Shown: in pieces, positions 1 to 9,697 of the stretch
How the letters are laid out: every line of letters begins with the position of its first letter
How positions within the stretch are numbered: the stretch's first letter is position 1
NCBI GenBank assembly: GCA_904396495.1
Contig: CAJFOJ010000047.1
Span: 1 to 54,508, forward strand
Reading direction: 5' to 3'
Length of the DNA stretch: 54,508 bases
From: an uncultured Oscillospiraceae bacterium
GTDB taxonomy: Bacteria; Bacillota; Clostridia; Oscillospirales; Ruminococcaceae
Translations under genes and position numbers: made by a program
The notes under the pieces: generated by a model
Database searches by the model: none
What the model was told of the DNA's origin: nothing
The model's input: the letters and a program-made list of their open reading frames with translations, nothing else

Positions 1-1
1 A

Positions 2-34
2 CCTATCCGACACAATGGCCAAGTGTCGGATAGG
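2..34. repeat. Perfect 12-bp inverted repeat (hairpin)
   Basis: Arms at 2-13 and 23-34 are exact reverse complements around a 9-base loop. A second small palindrome (39-52, GCAAAA-TT-TTTTGC) follows. The hairpin lies just downstream of the truncated minus-strand gene at 57-662, so it could be that gene's terminator, but the sequence beyond position 1 that would hold the U-run is outside the window. It could equally be the end of a mobile element or an intergenic repeat. Confidence 0.6.
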
Positions 35-56
35 AACGGCAAAATTTTTTGCACTT

Positions 57-662
57 CTATTGCTTCTTTATCACACATAAGCAAATTAAGAGGGCTTCTT
101 TCCAATATGCCCGGTATTCACCCAACATCCGTTTTAAGGACGAGGCATTTGTAAGACAGTTAGGGCAGATATTGCGTTCCTGGCTGGGGTAAAGTCTTTT
201 ACAGACAGGGCAGCATTTGAACTCGTCTTTTAGTCCGCTGTCGTCTATGGGGAGGTGATCTCTCGTGTGGAGAATGCGTTCTTTGAATTTTTCAAAAACC
301 CCCACAGACGAAAGAGACAGCCTGCATACCGTTTTTTCTCCTGCTTCCAATTTTAAAATGAAAGTCGAAACGGTGTACAGCCTGTCTATCTGAACGTCTT
401 TAATTGTTTGGAGGGGAAAGGCGCAGTAGTCGGACACGTCGTATAGGATTTCATTTTCGCCCTTGCGTCCCCGTTTGTTGGGCACAAGCTTTTCATGCCC
501 ATAAAGAATACATAGTTCTTCTGGGGTCAACGCAAAGTAAATTTCTTGGTAGCGATTCTGTTTTGAAACATCTGCTTTTGCCGTATAGAGGATATTCTCT
601 TTTGAAACGCCGCGTCTTTCAAAAGCATCTTCTACAGCTTTGGGTAAATGTAAGAAAAACAC
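57..662 (-). pseudogene. Truncated N-terminal domain of a clostridial ABC transporter (permease/ATPase) protein
   Basis: About 201 residues from a GTG at 662, chosen because AAAGGAGGTG lies a few bases before it; the more upstream ATG (716) has no ribosome site. The protein carries the soluble leader domain found at the N terminus of some clostridial ABC exporters, ending in a four-cysteine zinc-ribbon-like motif (CPVCKRLYP then CPNC, about residues 150-170). In relatives this is followed by a six-helix membrane domain and an ATPase, giving about 700 residues. Here the reading frame ends after the first few residues of what should be the first membrane helix (LLICLCVIKKQ). No ATPase is visible in the window. 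The family assignment is from recall of the motif pattern, not a search. Likely non-functional as a transporter; a free-standing regulatory domain is a less likely alternative. Confidence 0.55.
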
Positions 663-831
663 TCTGCCACCTCCTTTTAGATAAAATGTCATCATTCTGT
701 CAAAGAAACTGTGCAACTGGTATGCAACTCCTTACCATTTTTGTCATCTTCAACAGAATAAAAACAGTTTATCAGATTTTTTTGTTAATGTAAAGAGTTA
801 TATTAAATTTTATAAACAATATAAAATTTGC

Positions 832-871
832 AAAAAACTTACCGATTGAAAATTGATTTTCAATCGGTAAG
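832..871 (-). terminator. Rho-independent terminator of the glycogen operon
   Basis: A 15-bp perfect stem (838-852 with 857-871) and a 4-base loop lie directly after the glgP stop codon. On the minus strand the stem is followed by six U residues (832-837). Confidence 0.9.
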
Positions 872-883
872 TATAAAATATAT

Positions 884-3277
884 TTATTTATACCAAATGT
901 TTTTAATATAATCCATAATACTGCGGTCAGCGGAGAAAATCCCGGAATTTGCGATATTGTGAAGGGACATCTGGTTCCAATGGCGAGCATCTTTGTAAGC
1001 GTCGTTTACCGTTTGATGAATTTGGCGGTAGCTTTCGAAGTCGGCGAGCGACATATAGCTGTCGTTATTCAACAGATAATTTACAATCGTCTCGAAGTTT
1101 TTGCCCTCAATGCCGCCCTTCTGCACAAAGTCCAGCACTTCCTTAACGGAAGGGTTTGACTCGTAAATTTTGCGGGGATGGTAGCCCTCTGCAGCGAGGC
1201 GGTTGACCTCTTCTGTATCCATTCCAAAAATAAAGATGTTGTCCTTGCCCACCTGCTCGTAGATTTCAATGTTGGCGCCGTCCATCGTCCCCAGGGTCAA
1301 GGCGCCGTTTAACATCATCTTCATATTACCGGTGCCGGAAGCTTCTTTTCCCGCTTGTGATATCTGTTCGCTGATTTCGGCGGCGGGGTAGATCATTTCG
1401 GCCAGGGAAACTCGATAGTCCGCTAAGAAAATCACCTTGAGCATACCGTTTAAGCTGCTGTCCTTGTTAATCATATCGCCTAAGCCACAGATAAACCGGA
1501 TGATTTCCTTGGCCATAAAGTACCCGGGAGAGGCTTTTGCCCCGAAAATAAAGGTACGGGGCTCCATCTGATAGCCGTGATTCTTGATTTGTAGATAGAG
1601 GTAGAGGATGTGCAGCGCGTTCATTAGTTGCCGCTTATACTCGTGGAGTCGCTTCACCTGTACGTCAAACATGGAATGGGGATCTACGTTGATACCGTTT
1701 TCCTTGGAAATATACCGGGCTAAGTTTTCTTTGTTTCGCTTTTTAATATCCCCTAAACAGGAGAGAACGGTATCATCGTTTTGGTATTGCTCCAGCTTTT
1801 TGAGCTCCATCAGGTCCTTTTCAAAGCCGTCACCGATCAGCTCTTTGATCATGCTGGTCAGCAGAGGATTCCCCTGGCAGAGCCAGCGCCTTGCGGCGAT
1901 TCCGTTTGTCACATTTGTGAGCTTATTGGGATAGATGTCGTTAAAGTCCTTAAAGAGGTCCTCTTTGAGGATGTCGGAGTGAAGTTTTGAAACGCCGTTT
2001 ACCGAGAAGCAGGCGATGACGCAGAGGTTAGCCATTCTGACGCAGCCGTCTCCAATGGCCGCCATGGAGGGGATTGCCCCTCTCTTTTCGGGGAAGCGTT
2101 CAAAAACCTCATTACAGAAACGGCGGTTGATTTCCTCTACGATAGTGGTGATGCGGGGCAGGTGCTTGCGGAAGAGGTTCAAATCCCATTTTTCCAGTGC
2201 CTCGCTCATAACGGTGTGATTGGTGTAGGCAAGGGTACGGCAGGTGATGTCCCAGGCCTTTTCCCAATGGTAGCCGTAGTCATCCAGGAGAAGCCGCATC
2301 AGCTCCGGTACACAGAGGGCGGGATGAGTGTCGTTGATGTGGATGACCACTTTGTCTGGAAGGTTGTCGAGGGTTGGATTCTGGCGCAGATGCACCTGAA
2401 TGATATTTTGCAGGGAGGCGCTGACAAAGAAATACTGCTGTTTTAGCCGAAGTTCTTTTCCCTCTATATGATCGTCCGCAGGGTATAAAACCTTAGAAAT
2501 AGCGGCAGCTTTGGCGTCGTTTTCCATGGATTTTACATATTCCCCACGGGAAAATTCGTTCATATCAAAGGTGTCGGCCGACTCTGCCCGCCATAGGCGT
2601 AAGCAGTTGACCGCGTCGCTTTTGTGGCCGGAGATGAGCAGGTCGTACGGGACGGCCCGGACGGAGTAGTAATCTTTGTGGATGGTTTTGAGGCCCTGCT
2701 CACTCCACTGCTCGGTGACGCTGCCGTCAAAGTGGACTTCCACTGCTTCGTCCACCCGAGGGGTGAGCCAATAGGAGCCCATTTCCAGCCAGTTGTCGGG
2801 AAATTCCAACTGCCATCCGTCTACAATCTTCTGTTTAAAGATACCGAACTCATAGCGGATGGAAAATCCGGTGACGGGGTAGCCCAAAGTGGTAGCTCCG
2901 TCCATATAGCAACTGGCGAGACGACCCAAGCCGCCGTTTCCCAGGCCGGCGTCCGGTTCCATCTCGTAGATGCGCTCCAGGTCGAAGCCCAGCTCTGCCA
3001 CAGCCCGTTTCATCTCCGGTTCCAGGCAGAGGTTATAGAGGTTGTTTTTCAACGAGCGCCCCACCAAAAATTCCATCGACATGTAGTAAATCCGCTTGGG
3101 GTCCTTTTGCTTTAGTTGATCTAAGTATTCCCCCCGTTTATCCAAAAGCATCTCCTGAACCACTGTGAGCACAGTGCCGTACATCTGACGGTCGGTGGCT
3201 TCTTCCGGTACGTATCCATATTCGCTTTTCAGCGTTTTGACAAGTTTTTGTTTCAACTCCTGTACAGATAAATTCAT
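884..3277 (-). CDS. glgP: Glycogen/maltodextrin phosphorylase
   Basis: 797 residues, usual length for GT35 alpha-glucan phosphorylases. It removes glucose from the non-reducing ends of glycogen as glucose-1-phosphate using phosphate and pyridoxal phosphate. The PLP signature EASGTGNMK is present and the PLP-binding lysine is about residue 653, followed by NGALTLGTMDGAN. The glycine-rich active-site segment DAGLGNGGLGRLASC is in the N-terminal half. ATG at 3277 has a GGGG element about 10 bases upstream. It is the last gene of the glgB-C-D-A-P unit, 224 bases after glgA. A hairpin in that gap may lower its expression relative to the synthesis genes. It makes the operon capable of both synthesis and breakdown of the store. 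Confidence 0.97.
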   Translation of the reverse strand: MNLSVQELKQKLVKTLKSEYGYVPEEATDRQMYGTVLTVVQEMLLDKRGEYLDQLKQKDPKRIYYMSMEFLVGRSLKNNLYNLCLEPEMKRAVAELGFDLERIYEMEPDAGLGNGGLGRLASCYMDGATTLGYPVTGFSIRYEFGIFKQKIVDGWQLEFPDNWLEMGSYWLTPRVDEAVEVHFDGSVTEQWSEQGLKTIHKDYYSVRAVPYDLLISGHKSDAVNCLRLWRAESADTFDMNEFSRGEYVKSMENDAKAAAISKVLYPADDHIEGKELRLKQQYFFVSASLQNIIQVHLRQNPTLDNLPDKVVIHINDTHPALCVPELMRLLLDDYGYHWEKAWDITCRTLAYTNHTVMSEALEKWDLNLFRKHLPRITTIVEEINRRFCNEVFERFPEKRGAIPSMAAIGDGCVRMANLCVIACFSVNGVSKLHSDILKEDLFKDFNDIYPNKLTNVTNGIAARRWLCQGNPLLTSMIKELIGDGFEKDLMELKKLEQYQNDDTVLSCLGDIKKRNKENLARYISKENGINVDPHSMFDVQVKRLHEYKRQLMNALHILYLYLQIKNHGYQMEPRTFIFGAKASPGYFMAKEIIRFICGLGDMINKDSSLNGMLKVIFLADYRVSLAEMIYPAAEISEQISQAGKEASGTGNMKMMLNGALTLGTMDGANIEIYEQVGKDNIFIFGMDTEEVNRLAAEGYHPRKIYESNPSVKEVLDFVQKGGIEGKNFETIVNYLLNNDSYMSLADFESYRQIHQTVNDAYKDARHWNQMSLHNIANSGIFSADRSIMDYIKNIWYK

Positions 3278-3416
3278 CTTACATTACCCCACTTGTTTTG
3301 TGAATTTTCCCGCCCGAACAGGCGAGAATAAGCTGCTTTTCAATTTTTCCCCAATATTGCCGGTTTTATCATCAAATGAACAGTCCGGCTTTTTCTCTCT
3401 TTGTCCATTTCAAAAG

Positions 3417-3470
3417 CAAAGGAACCCGGAGCACCGCCTCAGACTGGGGAAATGCACATCGGTTCCTTTG
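3417..3470 (-). terminator. Possible weak terminator between glgA and glgP
   Basis: A 10-bp perfect stem (3417-3426 with 3461-3470) with a 34-base loop directly follows the glgA stop on the minus strand. Only a short U-rich stretch (CTTTTG) follows, so partial termination or an RNA-processing element is as likely. Confidence 0.4.
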
Positions 3471-3501
3471 CAGAAAGCCTTTTCTTTACATAGTGAAGCC
3501 G

Positions 3502-4929
3502 TTACAGAACTGACTCATAGACTCTGATATATTCATCCGCCGGATGGTTCCAGGAATAATCCCCTGTCATGCCGTTTCTGAGGATGGTGCTAAGCTGGTC
3601 TTTATCATACCATATGGTCATAGCTCTGTAAATAGCGTCTAACATATCATATGCGTTGAAGGATTGGAAGGTAACCCCATTGCCGGTTCCGTTGCCCGCC
3701 TCAAAGGGCTGGACGGTGTCGCGAAGCCCGCCCACCGCGTGTACAATGGGAATAGTGCCGTATCGCAGGGCGATTAACTGGGCCAAGCCACAGGGCTCGG
3801 ATCGGGAGGGCATCAAAAACATGTCGGCACCAGCGTAAATCTTTTGTGCCAGCGACGAGGAAAACATAATGCAGGAGCGCACTTTGTCGTGGTGGGCGTA
3901 TTCGCAGTACCGCATGAAGTTTTCGTAGTCGGGATAGCCCGTCCCCAAAACGATCAGCTGGATGTCGCACTCCATCAGCTTGTCCATGACCTGCTCTAGA
4001 AGGTCGACTCCCTTTTGCGGTGTCAGGCGGGTGACCATTCCGATCATGGGAATGTCGTTTCGCTCTGGCAACCCCATTTCCCGCTGTAATTCCCGCTTAT
4101 TGAACCGTTTGTTGTCAGGGGTGTTGGCAGTGTAGTTGGTGTGGATATAAACATCGGTAGCGGGGTTAAACAGATCAGTATCAATGCCGTTGACAATACC
4201 GGAGAGCTTATACTGCCGCTCCCGCAGAATGGAATCGAGCCCATAGGAAAAATAGGGACTTAAAATTTCTTCAGCGTAGCTACGGGAAACCGTTGTCACT
4301 GCATTGGAACACTCGATGGCACCTTTCATTAGGTTGATACAGCCGTCGTGCTCCAAAAGGCTCGCCTGCCCCTTGTAAATGCCGAAGACACTTTCGAGAA
4401 TTTCCATGCCGTATTTACCCTGGAACTCAATATTGTGAATGGAAAAGACAGTTTTGATGTTGCCATAGCCTTCGATGAGCCGGTATTGGGTGTCCAGGTA
4501 GACGGGAACCAGAGCAGTATGCCAGTCGTTTGTGTGGATAATATCGGGGAAGAAGCCCACCTGGGGCAGAATTTCCAATACTGCTTTAGAGAAGTAGGCA
4601 AACCGTTCGCCGTCGTCGTATTCTCCATAGGGGGCAGGACGTTTAAAATATTGCTCATTGTCGATGAGGTAATAAGTGACACCGTCAACCAAAGCGGTAA
4701 AAATGCCGCAATAGCTGTTGCGCCAACCAAAATTAAAATAGAAGTATTTCATGTATTGGCACTGATCCCGCATTTCCTGTTTCATAGAGGAGTAGAGGGG
4801 GATCACCACCCGCACATCGTGGCCTTTTTGCACCAGCGCCTTAGGGAGTGCGCCCGCTACGTCGCCCAAGCCTCCGACTTTGATGAAGGGGAGCGCCTCG
4901 CTTGCGGCAAATAGTATTTTCAAAAGCAA
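3502..4929 (-). CDS. glgA: Glycogen synthase (ADP-glucose dependent, GT5)
   Basis: 475 residues. Transfers glucose from ADP-glucose to the growing alpha-1,4-glucan. The N-terminal substrate loop KVGGLGDV (K17) is the family KTGGL motif with Val for Thr. The C-terminal half has the nucleotide-sugar site with SEPCGLAQ (about residue 377) and the VGGLRDTV motif. The GT-B two-domain layout and length match bacterial GlgA (about 475-480). It lies 93 bases after glgD in the same direction and takes the ADP-glucose made by the GlgC/GlgD pair. Nothing looks broken. Confidence 0.97.
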   Translation of the reverse strand: MLLKILFAASEALPFIKVGGLGDVAGALPKALVQKGHDVRVVIPLYSSMKQEMRDQCQYMKYFYFNFGWRNSYCGIFTALVDGVTYYLIDNEQYFKRPAPYGEYDDGERFAYFSKAVLEILPQVGFFPDIIHTNDWHTALVPVYLDTQYRLIEGYGNIKTVFSIHNIEFQGKYGMEILESVFGIYKGQASLLEHDGCINLMKGAIECSNAVTTVSRSYAEEILSPYFSYGLDSILRERQYKLSGIVNGIDTDLFNPATDVYIHTNYTANTPDNKRFNKRELQREMGLPERNDIPMIGMVTRLTPQKGVDLLEQVMDKLMECDIQLIVLGTGYPDYENFMRYCEYAHHDKVRSCIMFSSSLAQKIYAGADMFLMPSRSEPCGLAQLIALRYGTIPIVHAVGGLRDTVQPFEAGNGTGNGVTFQSFNAYDMLDAIYRAMTIWYDKDQLSTILRNGMTGDYSWNHPADEYIRVYESVL

Positions 4930-5022
4930 TCATTCCTTTCGCCGGAATTTGTGCTGGTTTTAGATCAGTTCAACTTGACGCCTGATCGACCAAGCCACAG
5001 AAACACAGCTTTTATCAGAAAA

Positions 5023-6141
5023 TTAAACGGTTTGCCCTTTGGCAATAACAAAGGGATAGGTGGAGTAGCCTGACAGTACGTGGTTGTCCTCTACTTTCAC
5101 GTCTTTGTCCGTGATGACGCAATTTAGTCTCGCTCCGCTGCCGATGACCGACCGCTGCATAATGATGCAGTTGTTGAGCACAGCGCCCTTTTCAATTTTG
5201 ACGCCGCGGAAAATAATACAGTTATTGAGTTCTCCGTCAATTTCACATTCATCGGCAATCAAGCTGTTGCGGACTTTTCCGTCAAATCCGTAGATGGTAG
5301 GGACACTGTTCTTCACCCGGGTGAGAACCGGGGTATCGGAGTAAAACAGTTCTCTGCGGACCTCTTTTTTGATGAGGTCCATACTGGCTTGGTAATAGTC
5401 TGAAACCGTGTTGATAACCGCACAATAACCTTTGTGTTCAAAGCCGTAAATATTGAGCTTATTGATGTTTTTGGTAATAAAGTCCCTGGCCAAATTGGTC
5501 CAGCCAAAGGTGAAAGCGCGGTCTAGCAGAGAGAGCAACAGCTTTTTATTAAAGATCGCCACATTGAGCATGGCGCTCTGGGTCTCATTTTCCCGACCGA
5601 CGGTAAAATAGGCGTCTACAATTTTCCCTGAGGTGTCGCAATCCAAAACAACACCGTTGTAGATGGCCTCGTCGTGGTTTTGGTAGAGCAGGGTGATATC
5701 CGCCTCCCGTTCGATGTGGTATTTGATCATACCGGAAAAATCGATGTTCATCACCTGGTTGGCATCGGAAAGGATGATGTAATCTTCGTCGCACATTTCG
5801 ATGTAACCACGGGCGGACAACAGCGCGTCGACGGCGCTCCGGTTGCGGGTGTTTGCGGTTTCCGCCTTGGCGAAGGGGGTGAGGATTTTAAGGCCGTCCG
5901 TCTTCCGGTCTAAATCCCAGTCCTTCCCCCAGCCCAGATGGTCCTGCAAAGAACCGTAGTGTTCTTTTGTGAGGATTCCGATGTTTGATACCTTCGCTTT
6001 TACTAAAGACGAAAGGACAAAATCAATCAGCCGGTATCGCCCGGCGAAGGGAACGGTGGCCAGTGTGCGCTCCGCCGCCAGTTCGTTGGGGGAGACGCCA
6101 TAGCTTTCCGAAAACAGGATACACATTGTCTGTGATGCCAT
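5023..6141 (-). CDS. glgD: Glucose-1-phosphate adenylyltransferase-like subunit GlgD
   Basis: 372 residues from ATG 6141. A longer reading frame begins at 6156, but that ATG overlaps the GGAGGT ribosome site (positions just above 6141), so the downstream start is preferred. It is the paralogue of GlgC found in Firmicutes: a Rossmann-like nucleotidyltransferase domain followed by a left-handed beta-helix domain with hexapeptide-like repeats (about residues 270-365). The catalytic nucleotide loop GGQGTR of GlgC is absent; the matching region reads ILFSESYG. The substrate-binding strand VPFAGRYRLIDF is kept. It is therefore expected to be a non-catalytic or weakly catalytic partner that forms a heteromer with GlgC and raises its activity, as shown for other Firmicutes. 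It starts 30 bases after the glgC stop. Confidence 0.93.
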   Translation of the reverse strand: MASQTMCILFSESYGVSPNELAAERTLATVPFAGRYRLIDFVLSSLVKAKVSNIGILTKEHYGSLQDHLGWGKDWDLDRKTDGLKILTPFAKAETANTRNRSAVDALLSARGYIEMCDEDYIILSDANQVMNIDFSGMIKYHIEREADITLLYQNHDEAIYNGVVLDCDTSGKIVDAYFTVGRENETQSAMLNVAIFNKKLLLSLLDRAFTFGWTNLARDFITKNINKLNIYGFEHKGYCAVINTVSDYYQASMDLIKKEVRRELFYSDTPVLTRVKNSVPTIYGFDGKVRNSLIADECEIDGELNNCIIFRGVKIEKGAVLNNCIIMQRSVIGSGARLNCVITDKDVKVEDNHVLSGYSTYPFVIAKGQTV

Positions 6142-6171
6142 AACTAGTACCTCCATCTGTATAAAGTGGAA

Positions 6172-7386
6172 TCAACCTTGTCGGTTGGCGTCGGGTTCAA
6201 TCATCTCTTTTGGCTTGACCACCTGGCCCTTTTTGACGATTGCCCCCCGTCCGACTACAGCGATGCCCCATTCCGAAGGATCGGAGTAGTTACAGGGATC
6301 GTCGCCCACCACGGCGCCTTCCTCGATAATGGCATCCTCGGCGATGATGGCGTATTTGACCGATGCCCCTCTTTGTATGACAGTATTGCTCATAACCACG
6401 GCGGAATTGAGCTCTGCCCCCTCCTCGACGGTGACGCCGGAGAACAAAACACTGTACCAGAGTTTTCCGTCGATGTCGCATCCCTCGGTGACGATGGATT
6501 CCACCACGTCAGCGTGCTCGCCGACAAAATGGGGCGGATGGGGTTCGTTGCGGGCGTAGATCCTCCACTGGTTACTGTTTAGATTAATGTTGCTCTTAGG
6601 GTTTAAAAGATCCATATTGGCTTCCCAAAGGCTCTCGATGGTCCCGACGTCTTTCCAGTACCCGTCGAACTGGTAAGCCATCATCTTTTCACCGTTTTGC
6701 AGCATGGCGGGGATGATATTTTTGCCGAAGTCGTTGTCGCTTTGAGGATTCGCCTCGTCTTCAATAAGGTACTTTTTGAGCTTTGGCCAGTTAAAGATAT
6801 AAATCCCCATAGATGCCTTTGTGGATTTGGGGTGTTTGGGCTTTTCTTCAAATTCGTAAATACTGCCGTCCTCGTTGGTGTTCATGATGCCGAAGCGGCT
6901 GGCTTCTTCCAGGGAGACCTCCAACACCGCGATGGTAGCAGTGGCCTCGTGCTGGTTGTGGAAGTCCAGCATCTTGGAGTAATCCATTTTGTAGATGTGG
7001 TCACCTGAGAGGACTAAGACGTTGTCCGGGTCGTATTTTTCAATGAAGTTTATGTTTTGATAGATGGCGTCCGCAGTGCCCTTGTACCATTTCCCCTCCT
7101 TGCCGCTCACATAGGGGGGAAGGATGTAAACGCCGCCGTTCATCCGATCCAAATCCCAAGGCTGGCCGTTACCGATGTATGAGTTTAATTCCAACGGACG
7201 GTACTGGGTCAAAACCCCCACCGTGTCTATGCCGGAGTTGACGCAGTTGGAGAGGGGAAAGTCGATAATGCGGTATTTTCCTCCAAAGGGGACGGCCGGT
7301 TTGGCCACTTCCTTTGTCAGGACATAGAGCCGGGTGCCCTGTCCACCTGCCAATAGCATGGTGACAATGTCTTTTTTCTGTTTCAT
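6172..7386 (-). CDS. glgC: Glucose-1-phosphate adenylyltransferase, catalytic subunit
   Basis: 404 residues. Makes ADP-glucose and pyrophosphate from ATP and glucose-1-phosphate, the committed step of glycogen synthesis. The pyrophosphorylase signature LAGGQGTRL is intact at the N terminus, followed by [23 protein letters not shown] and the Mg/nucleotide strand [12 protein letters not shown]. The C-terminal part is a left-handed beta-helix with the ADP-glucose pyrophosphorylase pattern. Start ATG 7386 has GAGGTG upstream. It sits between glgB and glgD. The loop after GGQGTRL reads YVLT where most relatives have a proline (PLT), a small variation. Confidence 0.96.
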   Translation of the reverse strand: MKQKKDIVTMLLAGGQGTRLYVLTKEVAKPAVPFGGKYRIIDFPLSNCVNSGIDTVGVLTQYRPLELNSYIGNGQPWDLDRMNGGVYILPPYVSGKEGKWYKGTADAIYQNINFIEKYDPDNVLVLSGDHIYKMDYSKMLDFHNQHEATATIAVLEVSLEEASRFGIMNTNEDGSIYEFEEKPKHPKSTKASMGIYIFNWPKLKKYLIEDEANPQSDNDFGKNIIPAMLQNGEKMMAYQFDGYWKDVGTIESLWEANMDLLNPKSNINLNSNQWRIYARNEPHPPHFVGEHADVVESIVTEGCDIDGKLWYSVLFSGVTVEEGAELNSAVVMSNTVIQRGASVKYAIIAEDAIIEEGAVVGDDPCNYSDPSEWGIAVVGRGAIVKKGQVVKPKEMIEPDANRQG

Positions 7387-7474
7387 GCCGTAACACCTCG
7401 TTTATTTTACTGATAATCGCAATGGGAAAGCGCTCCGTTAGCGGGAGCGTTAAGGTGGCTTTCTAGTTACCCGC

Positions 7475-9640
7475 TCATTTTTTGCCCTTCTTTGGCGCCT
7501 TTTGAATTGCCCGAGGCGGGTTCTCCACTGTTTGCAGGACGGTGTTTCCCCTATCCACCTTTTGGATCGCAGCTTTCTGTTCCACTTTTTTCGCGATAGC
7601 TTTGGGAGAGTCCGGGACAGCCTTGATGGCAGTTTCCCCTTTGTCCACTTTCCGGATAGCCTTTTTGGAAGAAGGTTGGATAGAAGTAGTCTGGCACATA
7701 GGCTCCTTTACCGGCTTTTTGCCTTTTTTGCTTTCAACTGCCTGCTTTTTGGGGGCAGTGGCCTTCTTATAAAGGTAAATCGCTGAAAAAGGAGGCAGGG
7801 TGAGACTCACAGAATAGTCTTTTCCGTGCATGGGTTTCAGTTTTGCATATACTTCCCCATTGCGGATGCCAGAGCCTCCAAAGCGGGTGTCGTCGGTGGT
7901 GAAAATCTCGGTGTATTTTCCCCGACGGGGGACGCCGATAAAGTAATTTTCCAAGGTGAGGGAAGAAAAGTTGCAGACGACAACCACTTCGTTCCCAGCC
8001 ATGTCCCGCCGGAGGAAGGAAATGATATTCTGGTCGGCGTTATCGCAGGAAATCCAATCAAAGCCCTCCCAGCCGGTATCCCATTCCCACATTGCGGGAG
8101 TCCGGCGGTAAAAATCGTTGAGGGCTTTGGAAAAGGCGTGATATTTCCGGTGCATTTCATAATCGAGTAGCAGCCAGTCCAGCTCTTTTTCCTCATTCCA
8201 CTCGGCAAACTGGGCGAACTCCTGCCCCATAAAGGTGAGTTTTTTGCCGGGATGGGCAAACATATAGGAAATGTACGCCCGCAGGTTGGCAAATTTTTGG
8301 TTGTACTCGCCGGGCATCTTATTAATGAGAGAACCTTTGCCGTGAACCACCTCGTCGTGGGAGAGGGGAAGCACATAATGCTCAGAAAAGGCATAAGTCA
8401 TGCTAAAGGTTAAGTTGTTGTGGATGCCTTTTCGGAAAAAGGGATCAGTCTGCATATAGCGGATGGTGTCGTTCATCCAGCCCATGTTCCATTTAAAGGT
8501 AAAGCCCAACCCGTCGTACTCCACAGGGGCAGTGACCTTGGGAAAGGCGGTGGATTCCTCTGCGATCATGACAGCTCCCTCAAAGTTTTCCGACACAAAC
8601 TTGTTGAGAAGTCTCAAAAATTCGATGGCCTCCAGGTTTTCTTTGCCGCCGTCTTTATTTGGGAGCCATTCACCATCCTGCCTGCCGTAGTCCAGATAGA
8701 GCATAGACGCCACCGCATCCACCCGCAGTCCATCAATATGGTAGTTTTCCAGCCAGTTACAGGCGCTGGAGATGAGAAAGCTTCTGACTTCTGTGCGGCC
8801 GTAGTCAAAGACCATGGTGCCCCAATGAGGGTGTTCCCCTTTTCGAGGATCTTGATATTCGTAACAGGGCTCTCCATCGAATTGGTAAAGGCCACATTCA
8901 TCCTTTGGAAAGTGAGCGGGAACCCAGTCCAGCAGAACACCGATGTTTTGCTGATGGCAGGCGTCTACAAAATACATAAAGTCCTTGGGGGTGCCATATC
9001 TTGAGGTAGGCGCAAAATAGCCGGTGACTTGATATCCCCAGGATTTGTCGTAGGGGTATTCGCCCAGCGGCATCAGTTCGATATGGGTGTAGCCCATCTC
9101 CTTGATATAGGGGATCAGCTCTTGAGCCAATTTCCGATAGGAAAAGGGCTGGCCGTCCGGATACATCCGCCAGGAACCGGCATGAAGCTCATAGATGTTC
9201 ACCGGCTTGTGATACAGCAACGTGTTTTTCCGGTTATCCATCCATTTTTGATCGCCCCAGGCATACCCGCTGATGTCGTAAACCTTAGAGGCGGTACCCG
9301 GGCGGGTTTCCGCGTGGACGGCGTAGGGGTCTGCCTTGTAAATCAACCTGCCGTCCCGCGCTTGCAACACAAATTTATAGGAGTCGTATTCGGAAAGGCC
9401 GGCAATCCGGCACTCCCAAAGCCCCCCCTGGGTGAGCTTTTCCGCCTCATACTCACGGGGATTCCAATTGTTGAAGCTTCCGGCGACATACACCTTTTCG
9501 GCATGGGGCGCCCATACGCGGAAGATATTCATTTCCCCCTCCCGGTGACATCCCAGATAGTCGTATGTCCGATAGTTGGTTCCCTCATGAAATAGATAGG
9601 CAGCCGGGTTCTCTTCTTTGTTCTTTTCTATTTTACTCAC
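7475..9640 (-). CDS. glgB: 1,4-alpha-glucan branching enzyme with a basic repeat tail
   Basis: 721 residues. Cuts alpha-1,4 chains and re-attaches them as alpha-1,6 branches (GH13_9 type). An N-terminal CBM48-like domain (RVWAPHAEKVYVAGSFNNW) precedes the barrel. Catalytic residues are visible: the nucleophile in DGLRVDAVASM (about residue 307), the acid in MIAEES (about 359) and the stabilising Asp in PLSHDEVVHGKGS (about 429). After the usual C-terminal beta domain ends near residue 620 there is an extra tail of about 100 residues, very rich in Lys/Ala/Pro, with two related copies of about 25 residues each (core KVDKGETAI and KVDRGNTVL). First gene of the operon; promoter at 9684-9712. GTG/ATG alternatives were not needed. 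Confidence 0.96.
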   Translation of the reverse strand: MSKIEKNKEENPAAYLFHEGTNYRTYDYLGCHREGEMNIFRVWAPHAEKVYVAGSFNNWNPREYEAEKLTQGGLWECRIAGLSEYDSYKFVLQARDGRLIYKADPYAVHAETRPGTASKVYDISGYAWGDQKWMDNRKNTLLYHKPVNIYELHAGSWRMYPDGQPFSYRKLAQELIPYIKEMGYTHIELMPLGEYPYDKSWGYQVTGYFAPTSRYGTPKDFMYFVDACHQQNIGVLLDWVPAHFPKDECGLYQFDGEPCYEYQDPRKGEHPHWGTMVFDYGRTEVRSFLISSACNWLENYHIDGLRVDAVASMLYLDYGRQDGEWLPNKDGGKENLEAIEFLRLLNKFVSENFEGAVMIAEESTAFPKVTAPVEYDGLGFTFKWNMGWMNDTIRYMQTDPFFRKGIHNNLTFSMTYAFSEHYVLPLSHDEVVHGKGSLINKMPGEYNQKFANLRAYISYMFAHPGKKLTFMGQEFAQFAEWNEEKELDWLLLDYEMHRKYHAFSKALNDFYRRTPAMWEWDTGWEGFDWISCDNADQNIISFLRRDMAGNEVVVVCNFSSLTLENYFIGVPRRGKYTEIFTTDDTRFGGSGIRNGEVYAKLKPMHGKDYSVSLTLPPFSAIYLYKKATAPKKQAVESKKGKKPVKEPMCQTTSIQPSSKKAIRKVDKGETAIKAVPDSPKAIAKKVEQKAAIQKVDRGNTVLQTVENPPRAIQKAPKKGKK

Positions 9641-9682
9641 GTGCTTACCACCTTAAACAATTTATTACATTGTGTACAAGAT

Positions 9683-9697
9683 AATTGTAACACAATT
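9683..9697. promoter_or_regulatory. Small inverted repeat over the glgB -10 region
   Basis: AATTGT-AAC-ACAATT is a perfect 6-bp inverted repeat (9683-9688, 9692-9697) covering the proposed -10 box of the glycogen operon. A second, wider pair ATTGTGT/ACACAAT (9669-9675, 9690-9696) overlaps it. The location fits a repressor operator, but no regulator can be named. Confidence 0.3.

Noticed and set aside
2175-2195. GGTTCAAATCCC-like stretch resembling a tRNA T-arm
   Set aside because: It lies inside the strongly supported glgP coding region, and no acceptor or anticodon arms can be formed around it.
2624-3115. Long open frames opposite glgP, glgA, glgB, uvrB, uvrA and addA
   Set aside because: They lie antisense to well-identified genes, lack ribosome sites and show no family motifs; they result from codon bias of the true genes.
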